NCBI GenBank assembly: GCA_021773635.1
Contig: JAJFJV010000019.1
Span: forward strand, 248,001 to 312,000
Reading direction: 5' to 3'
Origin: Gammaproteobacteria bacterium
Lineage (GTDB): Bacteria > Pseudomonadota > Gammaproteobacteria > HK1
DNA: 64,000 nucleotides
The notes under the pieces are model-generated. The model was not told the DNA's origin, made no database searches, and saw nothing but the letters and a program-made list of their open reading frames with translations. Made by a program: the position numbers and the translations under genes. This document shows, in pieces, positions 57,700-64,000 of this stretch. Position 1 is the stretch's first letter. Each line of letters begins with the position of its first letter.

Positions 57700-59429
57700 C
57701 AGTGCACCGAAATCCCGGCCGGGGCCGCTGATGCCAGCCGCCCGTTGGCGGCCAATACCGTAGTCTGCTCATCGGGAGCAACACCCAGCAGGCGCAAGGC
57801 ACCAGCCATGAGTTCAGAGAAAACCGGGGCTGCCACCTGGCCACCGTAATATTCGTCGCCGGCAGGCTCGTCGATGGTAACCACCGCGGCCACCCGCGGA
57901 CGGCTGGCCGGTGCTATGCCCGCAAAGACGGCAAGGTAGCGATTATCTGAATAGCCCCCCGCCGTGCTCTTGCGTACGGTTCCGGTCTTGCCCGCAATCC
58001 GGTAGCCAGCCACCTGCGCCCGGCCACCGGTTCCATCCGGACCCACGACGCCTTCGAGGATAGCCACCACCTGACGGGCAAGCTTCGGGGCAACCACCGC
58101 TCTGGACGGTGCGACACTGTCCCGGCGCTGGAAACTCAATTCGGGCAAGGCGCCATCATTGCCGATGGCCGCATAAATGCGCGCGAGCTGCAGCGTACTA
58201 ACGGAGAGCCCGTAGCCAAAAGCCAAGGTGGCTTGCTCAATCTCACCCCAGGTGGAGAAATGATTGAAGCGTCCCGAAGCCTCACCCGGAAAGGCACTGC
58301 CCGGCACTTCCCCCAGCCCCATACGCGCAAAGCTCTGCCACAACTGCTCCGCCGGAAGACTCAGGGCAATACGACTGGCGCCGACATTGCTTGATTTCTT
58401 CACCACCTCGGCAACGCTCAAGGGACCGTAGTTGCGGTGGTCCTTGACCGTGTAGCGTCCGATCAGAAAACGGCCGGGGGCGGTATCAATAACGGTTTTC
58501 GGTTGGTACAAGCCACTTTCCAGGGCACTCAGAATCGTAAGTGGTTTGAGGGTAGAGCCGGGTTCAAAGACGTCGGTCACCGCACGATTGCGAAAGCGGG
58601 AACTCACCCGTTCAGCGCCATTGTTGGGGTTGTAGGAAGGCTGATTCACCATCGCCAGGACCTCACCGCTGGCGACATCGAGCAACACCAGCGAACCGGC
58701 ACGGGCACGATGGCGCTGCACCGCTCCCTTGAGGGCACGATAGGCGAGTGACTGGATGCGGAGATCCATGCTGAGCACCAGATCACGACCCGGCCGGGGT
58801 GCGGCAATACGCGCCACTTCCTCCACCGCACGCCCCATACGGTCACGAATCACCTGTTTGCTGCCATCAATGCCCCGCAACCACTCGTCGAAGGCCAGCT
58901 CCAGGCCCTCCTGCCCCTGGTCATCAACATCGGTAAAGCCGACGACGTGGGCCGCGCCCTCTCCTACGGGGTAGTAGCGCCGGTATTCACGCTGCAGGTA
59001 CAAACCGGGCAGTTTCAGATTTTTCAGCCGGCTTGCCAGTGCCGGCTCCACATGACGCTTGAGGTAAATGAATTCCCGTTGCTGACGAGATTCCACCAGC
59101 CGCCGCAAGCGTTTGGGTTCGCGATCCAGCAGACGCGCAAGCTGTAACCAATCCGGCGCCGAGGCCAGCAGCTCCCCCGGATGAGCCCAAACCGATTCCA
59201 CCGGCGTACTGATAGCGAGCGGCTCACCATTACGATCGAGAATCATGCCCCGGTGCGCTGGAATCTTGACGCTACGCAAATAGCGCGCCGCACCCTCACG
59301 CTGCAGAAAACCCTGATGACTCAGTTGCAGATCCACCGCTCGCCATAGCAGGGCGCCCGCCAGCAGGCCCATGGTCAGCAAAACCAGGAATCGCCGGCCG
59401 CGAAACCGTATTTCATGGACCTCACTCAC
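57699..59429 (-). CDS. ftsI: Septal peptidoglycan transpeptidase FtsI (PBP3)
   Basis: Class B penicillin-binding protein that cross-links septal wall. The 576-residue protein has an N-terminal membrane helix (about 12-32), a dimerisation domain, and the transpeptidase motifs STLK (Ser292-Lys295), SSN (346-348) and KTG (481-483). Start is GTG at 59429, overlapping the ftsL stop by four bases; no ATG is available nearby. Confidence 0.96.
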   Translation of the reverse strand: MSEVHEIRFRGRRFLVLLTMGLLAGALLWRAVDLQLSHQGFLQREGAARYLRSVKIPAHRGMILDRNGEPLAISTPVESVWAHPGELLASAPDWLQLARLLDREPKRLRRLVESRQQREFIYLKRHVEPALASRLKNLKLPGLYLQREYRRYYPVGEGAAHVVGFTDVDDQGQEGLELAFDEWLRGIDGSKQVIRDRMGRAVEEVARIAAPRPGRDLVLSMDLRIQSLAYRALKGAVQRHRARAGSLVLLDVASGEVLAMVNQPSYNPNNGAERVSSRFRNRAVTDVFEPGSTLKPLTILSALESGLYQPKTVIDTAPGRFLIGRYTVKDHRNYGPLSVAEVVKKSSNVGASRIALSLPAEQLWQSFARMGLGEVPGSAFPGEASGRFNHFSTWGEIEQATLAFGYGLSVSTLQLARIYAAIGNDGALPELSFQRRDSVAPSRAVVAPKLARQVVAILEGVVGPDGTGGRAQVAGYRIAGKTGTVRKSTAGGYSDNRYLAVFAGIAPASRPRVAAVVTIDEPAGDEYYGGQVAAPVFSELMAGALRLLGVAPDEQTTVLAANGRLASAAPAGISVH

Positions 59430-59704
59430 CGCGGATGAACCAGAATAATGGCGGCCGGATCGGGTGTTTTCATATCCAGCTGGTGTGCGGCAATATCCAG
59501 CACCCGGTCGTGGCTAACCCAGGCACTCTGCTCCAGTTGCAACTGCCCCCACTCCACCAGCATCTGATCGCGCTCGGCCTCCAAGTTCTGCAGCTGGGTA
59601 AACAGCTGGCGATTTCGATGACTTACAGAAACCACTGCAACGGCTGATATAAAGACCGCAAGGGCGATGACCCCGGTGCCGAGTCGCGCTGGCATCAGGC
59701 GCAT
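59426..59704 (-). CDS. ftsL: Cell division protein FtsL
   Basis: Small bitopic divisome protein that pairs with FtsB. The 92-residue protein has one membrane helix (about 10-28, TGVIALAVFISAVAVVSV) and a periplasmic leucine-zipper-like coil (RQLFTQLQNLEAERDQMLVE). ATG at 59704 lies inside the rsmH end (10-base overlap). Confidence 0.92.
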   Translation of the reverse strand: MRLMPARLGTGVIALAVFISAVAVVSVSHRNRQLFTQLQNLEAERDQMLVEWGQLQLEQSAWVSHDRVLDIAAHQLDMKTPDPAAIILVHPR

Positions 59705-60663
59705 TTTTCCGCCCCTCGCAACAAGGCACTGCGTGCACGCGGGTTAGCCGCCACCTCAGCCGCCGCGGGACGCTGCAGCTTGCCTGCCAGCTTGAGGGCA
59801 GGCGGCACTGCCGGCTCCGGTAACGGCAAGCCGCGCGGTGCACGGGCCGGACGCGATTGATCGCGAATAAAACGTTTGACGATGCGATCCTCCAGGGAGT
59901 GAAAACTAATCACCGCCAGGCGCCCGCCAGGGGCGAGCACGTCCACCACCTTGTGGAGTGCCGTATCCACTTCTTCAAGCTCCCGATTGATATGGATGCG
60001 AATTGCCTGAAAGGTGCGGGTGGCCGGATGTATCAATGCCGCACCCGGGCGCCGGCGGGCGGAGCCTCGCTTGGGCGGAGGCACCGCCCGACGCACAATT
60101 TCGGCCAGCTGTGTGGTGGTCTCAATGACATCTTCACTCCGGGCCGCAACGATGGCGCGGGCAATGCGACGCGCGTAGCGCTCCTCACCAAAATCCTTGA
60201 TTACACGAGCGATGTCCCGCTCCGGGGCACTCGCCAACCACTGCCGGGCACTGGGGCCGGTCTCCGGGTTCATGCGCATATCCAGGGGGCCGTCGCCGCG
60301 AAAGCTGAAACCACGCCCAGCCTCATCCAGCTGGCTGGAACAAACCCCGAGATCAAACAGCGCGCCATCCACCTTTCCATATACCCCGCATGCCCTGGTC
60401 ACCGTATCGAGATCAGAGAAGGCACTGTGCGCGATAGAAAAGCGCGGCTCTCTGGCTGCCAGGCGCCGGCCTTCGGCCACCGCCCACGGATCCTGATCAA
60501 GGGCAATCACCCGCCCCTTTTCCCCAGCCCTCTCCAGCAATGCACGACTGTGGCCACCATGGCCAAAAGTACAATCCAGATAGATCCCGCCCGGTCGTGG
60601 CGCCAAAAGTCGCAGCACCTCCTCCATCATGACCGGCACGTGCACCAGCGCCTGCTCTACCAT
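59695..60663 (-). CDS. rsmH: 16S rRNA (cytosine1402-N4)-methyltransferase
   Basis: Methylates C1402 in the decoding centre. The 322-residue protein begins HVPVMMEEVLRLLAP and has the SAM motif YLDCTFGHGGHSRALL, FDLGVCSSQLDEAGRGFSF, and ISFHSLEDRIVKRFIR, all diagnostic. ATG at 60663, 28 bp after mraZ. Confidence 0.96.
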   Translation of the reverse strand: MVEQALVHVPVMMEEVLRLLAPRPGGIYLDCTFGHGGHSRALLERAGEKGRVIALDQDPWAVAEGRRLAAREPRFSIAHSAFSDLDTVTRACGVYGKVDGALFDLGVCSSQLDEAGRGFSFRGDGPLDMRMNPETGPSARQWLASAPERDIARVIKDFGEERYARRIARAIVAARSEDVIETTTQLAEIVRRAVPPPKRGSARRRPGAALIHPATRTFQAIRIHINRELEEVDTALHKVVDVLAPGGRLAVISFHSLEDRIVKRFIRDQSRPARAPRGLPLPEPAVPPALKLAGKLQRPAAAEVAANPRARSALLRGAEKCA

Positions 60664-60691
60664 CCGGCCATCCCTCCCGTATCAGCTACGG

Positions 60692-61150
60692 TTAAAGCAC
60701 CAGGGCGCGTAATTCGTCCGAGGGATCTGCGAGCAATTCACCCACATCGGCCAGCAGATCATCCCGCTGATCTGCCCAGGCTTGCTCGTTCCAAAGCTCA
60801 AATTTTCCCGCTTGGCCAATCATCTTCACGCGCTTTTCCAGGCTCGCAAACTCGCGCAGGGACTGGCTGACGAGAATCCGCCCCTGACCATCAAGTTCGC
60901 ATTCGGTGGCATGGCCAATCAGCAGATGACGAATGGCCTGGGCCTTGCGATCCAGAGCTGGAAGATTCTTCAATTCCTGCTCGATGTCCTGCCAATGGGC
61001 AAAGGGATAGACCACGAGGCAACGATTGAGGAGACTGATGGTGACCACCAGGGCGCCGCCACACATCTCCCCGAGCTGGGCACGATAACGCCGCGGAACG
61101 GCAAGCCGGCCCTTGTTATCCATGTTGAGTGTGCTTTCGCCTCGGAACAC
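60692..61150 (-). CDS. mraZ: Transcriptional regulator MraZ
   Basis: DNA-binding protein of the AbrB/SpoVT fold that represses its own dcw operon. The 152-residue protein has the two MraZ repeats; the first shows LNMDNKGRLAVPRRYR and the second ECELDGQGRILVSQSLREFA. Start is GTG at 61150, as expected from the conserved MFRGESTLNMD start. It is the first gene of the cluster and has matching binding repeats upstream. Confidence 0.96.
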   Translation of the reverse strand: MFRGESTLNMDNKGRLAVPRRYRAQLGEMCGGALVVTISLLNRCLVVYPFAHWQDIEQELKNLPALDRKAQAIRHLLIGHATECELDGQGRILVSQSLREFASLEKRVKMIGQAGKFELWNEQAWADQRDDLLADVGELLADPSDELRALVL

Positions 61151-61177
61151 CTATATCCCCATTAACTGTCTATAAAG

Positions 61178-61202
61178 ATCCAGTTTTCCCCACAATTCCC
61201 CA
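61178..61202 (-). promoter_or_regulatory. MraZ-binding box (three direct repeats)
   Basis: On the minus strand TGGGG, TGGGG and TGGAT recur with exact 5-base spacers (61202-61198, 61192-61188, 61182-61178). Three TGGGN units at 10-base spacing are the known MraZ operator of enterobacteria. It lies between the promoter and the mraZ start, suited to repression. Confidence 0.8.
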
Positions 61203-61211
61203 CCAGAGCCA

Positions 61212-61241
61212 ATTATGGGTGCATATTTTCCCGGGTGTCAA
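61212..61241 (-). promoter_or_regulatory. Promoter of the dcw cluster (Pmra)
   Basis: Minus-strand TTGACA (61241-61236) and CATAAT (61217-61212) with an 18-base spacer match the sigma70 consensus at 11 of 12 positions. Transcription would start about seven bases further on, at the edge of the MraZ box. Confidence 0.75.
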
Positions 61242-61632
61242 GCCAAGCGATCACAAATCTTTCTTTCCAGACAATGACTTAGCGTAATAACAGCAGGTTT
61301 TATGTGGTTTTACAGGAAGAACGTTCAGGGGGATCATCGGGTTGAAATAGATACTTAATGAATTGCATTAAGTATTGCCTAAATCGGCTTCTGCAAGGTG
61401 GGGAAAAAGAGGATTCGGGGGCGTGCTCAGCCCTCGAATAGAGGAAAACGAGTGAAGAGTAGCCAACGCTTAACCTGGACCGGGTTATCCATCCGGAGCT
61501 TGAGCAGCTAAAAGGATTGTCTACCCCAACCAATCTGAATGACGCCGGGGCTACTCGCCGCAACCACGGGCATCACTCCTCTTTACCCCGCCACAAAAGG
61601 GCATGACTTACCTGGAAATGAATACTTCCCTC
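61242..61632. other. Intergenic region between the dcw promoter and the diguanylate cyclase gene
   Basis: About 390 bases with no gene, RNA or terminator that I can support. The open frame that crosses it has no recognisable similarity and poor composition. The region is more AT-rich near 61260-61380. Confidence 0.5.
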
Positions 61633-63420
61633 TCAGCCAGCAACCACGCAGTTTCGCCCAGCACTCTTGGCATGATAAAGCGCCTTGTCAGCGCGCTTGA
61701 GCAACGATGCTAGTGTGTCACCCCGCTGCAGGGAGCTCAGTCCAAGACTAATAGTAATGCGCTCCGGGGTGCTAAACGGAGACGCTTCGATATGCTGGCA
61801 CAGTCTTTTGGCAACCTTCCGCCCAGTCTCCGCATCAGTTTGTGGTAACAGTATTACAAACTCGTCTCCTCCCCAGCGGGCCAGAAGGTCGACCTCCCGA
61901 ATCTGGGTCTGAGTCTGCTGTGCCAACTCGACCAGGAGCCGATCACCCCCCTCATGCCCATGGTTATCATTGATCAACTTAAAGTGATCAATATCGAACA
62001 CGAAGAGAGTGAGTTCCTCAGGATAGCGTGTGATTCTCTCGTTCAGAGCCATGAAATGCTCTTTGAACCGACGACGATTACACAGTCCGGTCAACTCATC
62101 AGTCGTTGCCATTTTTTGCAGGCACTGCTCCGCAGCCTCCCGCTTCTCCACTTCCCGCTCCAGTTCGCTACGTGAGGCCATGGACTGCTGCAGGCTTTCC
62201 ACCATGTCATTGATGGAGACGGCAAGGCCTCCAATCTCGTCAGTCCTCTTGAGAGAAATACGGGTGGCGAGATTCCCAGCACCGATCTCCGAAGCGGCGC
62301 GGGAGATCATCTCGATAGGCTGTGCCAATCTGGAGCCAAGACGATAGGCTGCCAAGGCCATGAGCAGCATAAACACCAACCCACCGAGAGCCATATTCTG
62401 GAGAATAATGCGTGAAGTTGGCGTTGATAAATGTTGCCCTCCATCTATCACCGCAAACCATCCAAACCCGCTGAAACCACCATGCTGATCGATTGCAGCG
62501 GGATTACTGCCAAAACGATATCGGCTCTCAGGCAGGTTCATGGTGTTGGTAATGGGAGCATAGCCAAACAAGCGTGTACCATTCTCTTCCACTACGCTCG
62601 CGGAATTCGGTTTCCTGCCCTTAAGGCCGTCAGCCACCACCGGATTAACGCGGCCGGAGAGCGGATCCCCGGTCTTCCCGAGTACTATCTCACCATTCGT
62701 TCGCACCAATTTCAGTTCGCCAAAACCGATGCGACTGAAGATGCGAATCATCTTACGGAAGGGGCCGACGATTTTAATATTGGCCTTCAACATCCCGATA
62801 ATCCGGCTACCGTCACGGATCGGAACCACCACCCCCAGCACATAGTTCCCGGCACTCACATCAAAGCCCCGATCATCAAAAAATATCTTCCCGTGGCCGC
62901 CGTTATATCCCCCCTGCCACCAATATTTATGCTGGTGGGCAAGAGTGGTCAGTCGACCGGTAGAAGCGATCATCACCCCGTAGCGATTGGTCAGGAAAAT
63001 CTCTCCATAGGCATCGGGGAATAACGCCGAATGTTCCTTCAGCACCTTTGCTACCGGATTGGTCAACCTAGACCGAATAAAGGGATCGTCATCACGATGC
63101 ACAGCTCGCCATTTCTGATCCTGTGTAAGAATGCGCTGGACACGTATCTCGTCGCCCAGTGTGGTGAAGAACCGGTTGCTTTCTTTTAGTGCATGATCGA
63201 AAACAGAATGACGTGACAGCGTCAGAATGATATCTGCGTGCGCCTCAAGTCGACTCTGAAAATGGTTTGCTGCCTCTTGGGAAGCTAACTGGAGCTTGTG
63301 CCGGAATTCTACTTCCAACGTTTGTTGGGTAATGTAATGAAAGAGTAGAAAGAGCGCGGCCATAGCCAGCAGACCCAGAGCAAACAGTAACAGAGAGAGT
63401 TCGTGCTTAATCTGTTTCAT
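61633..63420 (-). CDS. Membrane diguanylate cyclase with Cache-like sensor, HAMP and GGDEF domains
   Basis: Makes cyclic di-GMP from two GTP. The 595-residue protein has a first membrane helix (about 8-30), a periplasmic double-Cache-like sensor region (about 35-335), a second helix (about 345-367), a HAMP domain (about 368-420), and a GGDEF domain. The active-site GGDEF is intact (517-521), and the product-inhibition site RxxD is present (508-511), so it is probably active and feedback-controlled. I use ATG 63420 (MKQIKHELS). It sits between rnpB and mraZ, positions that often adjoin, so it may be an insertion. Confidence 0.92.
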   Translation of the reverse strand: MKQIKHELSLLLFALGLLAMAALFLLFHYITQQTLEVEFRHKLQLASQEAANHFQSRLEAHADIILTLSRHSVFDHALKESNRFFTTLGDEIRVQRILTQDQKWRAVHRDDDPFIRSRLTNPVAKVLKEHSALFPDAYGEIFLTNRYGVMIASTGRLTTLAHQHKYWWQGGYNGGHGKIFFDDRGFDVSAGNYVLGVVVPIRDGSRIIGMLKANIKIVGPFRKMIRIFSRIGFGELKLVRTNGEIVLGKTGDPLSGRVNPVVADGLKGRKPNSASVVEENGTRLFGYAPITNTMNLPESRYRFGSNPAAIDQHGGFSGFGWFAVIDGGQHLSTPTSRIILQNMALGGLVFMLLMALAAYRLGSRLAQPIEMISRAASEIGAGNLATRISLKRTDEIGGLAVSINDMVESLQQSMASRSELEREVEKREAAEQCLQKMATTDELTGLCNRRRFKEHFMALNERITRYPEELTLFVFDIDHFKLINDNHGHEGGDRLLVELAQQTQTQIREVDLLARWGGDEFVILLPQTDAETGRKVAKRLCQHIEASPFSTPERITISLGLSSLQRGDTLASLLKRADKALYHAKSAGRNCVVAG

Positions 63421-63631
63421 CGCATATGAGCGGACAGGATCACTCTGCACCTTAAATGGAAAAGGATCGGGCCGCATTTCCCTTGCCCCCTGGGCGACCC
63501 CCCGTCACCGACCGCCACTCATCACTCATGAACAGCACGCGCAAGGTCGTCCCACACCGTATTTTAAACCAAAGGGACACACACCGGGGACACTGGAGTC
63601 AGCATCCCACAGATTGCATCAACGGAATAAG

Positions 63632-64000
63632 GTGGGAGCCGGCCTGTAAGCCGGGTTCTGTCGGGGACAGTCATTCATCTGGGACGCACGTCGCCGCACG
63701 CCTCAAGCAACCTACCCGGAGGCCAGCGCGGGCCGCGCCTTTTCGCGCCAAAGCGCGATGTGCCCCCCTATTTGGTCTTGCTCCGAGTGGGGTTTACCCT
63801 GCCACCACTGTTGCCAGCGGCGCGGTGCGCTCTTACCGCACCATTTCACCCTTACCTCCAGCCCAAGGGCTGATGGCGGTATATTTTCTGTGGCACTTTC
63901 CGTGGATTCACATCCCCCAGGCGTTACCTGGCACCCTGCCCTGCGGAGCCCGGACTTTCCTCCCCACCGCGTGAGCGATGAAGCGACTGCCCGGCCGACT
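63632..64000 (-). ncRNA. rnpB: RNase P RNA (type A), 5' end at the window edge
   Basis: Catalytic RNA of RNase P, which trims tRNA 5' ends. Reading the minus strand, the conserved core GAGGAAAGTCCGGGCTCC begins about 38 bases in, followed by CAGGGTGCCAGGTAACGCC, and near the 3' end GACAGAACCCGGCTTACAGG. The first bases AGTCGGCC pair with GGCCGGCT near the 3' end as helix P1, so only a few 5' bases are missing beyond 64000. The 3' limit at about 63632 is set from that pairing. Confidence 0.95.

Noticed and set aside
61300-61563. 87-codon minus-strand frame upstream of mraZ
   Set aside because: No ribosome site, no recognisable similarity, and composition unlike coding sequence in this window.
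63456-63974. 172-codon open frame on the plus strand
   Set aside because: It lies antisense to rnpB, whose conserved RNA core explains the sequence; the predicted peptide has no recognisable similarity.

Overview
The window is a chromosomal segment of a gammaproteobacterium. It carries LPS and outer-membrane genes (waaA, lpxC, lptD, surA), a complete division and cell-wall (dcw) cluster in the usual gammaproteobacterial order, a type A RNase P RNA gene, and small hand-counted patches of about 60-70 % GC in most core genes. glcDEF, fdhD, moaB/moaE and an FdxA ferredoxin fit a Chromatiales-like or other free-living autotroph-type lineage, but nothing here fixes the genus.

Region 1 (1-8.8 kb, minus strand): recQ lies downstream of gpmA, an ArsJ-associated GAPDH and the arsJ efflux gene. 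The last two form the known pair that makes and exports 1-arseno-3-phosphoglycerate. A second likely operon is hprA-moaB-moaE-waaA. Region 2 (8.9-15.4 kb, plus strand): hemH-lptD-surA-pdxA-rsmA, tightly packed with stop/start overlaps. A small cluster of DnaA-box-like sequences follows rsmA. Region 3 (15.7-21.8 kb): aroE, a double cyclic-nucleotide-domain/rhodanese protein, and the glycolate oxidase operon glcDEF.

Region 4 (21.9-30 kb) is the accessory part. It holds a VOC protein, a DUF2269-type membrane protein and two AT-rich genes (a GNAT acetyltransferase and an HNH nuclease with a winged-helix-like N-terminus). These two genes are separated by a convincing integron attC site, and a half attC follows the second. 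No integrase gene is present, so this looks like a relic or dispersed cassette pair. Then come mscS, a GTGA-coupled trio (ybaK, a MEKHLA protein, a half-length asparaginase-fold protein), a DUF302 protein, a methyltransferase, fdhD, a small lipoprotein and a periplasmic protein built of 11-residue charged repeats.

Region 5 (30-42.5 kb): htpG, mutS, fdxA, a 165-bp MITE-like element with perfect 21-bp inverted ends that supplies the stop codon of a LysE-type exporter gene, a Nudix/thiamine-phosphate-synthase fusion, argJ, secA, an M23 peptidase and dciA. Region 6 (42.5-61.2 kb, minus strand): mraZ-rsmH-ftsL-ftsI-murE-murF-mraY-murD-ftsW-murG-murC-murB-ddl-ftsQ-ftsA-ftsZ-lpxC, most joined by 4-bp overlaps, with a sigma70-like promoter and a triple MraZ-binding repeat upstream. 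Region 7 (61.6-64 kb): a membrane diguanylate cyclase and rnpB, whose 5' end is cut by the window edge.
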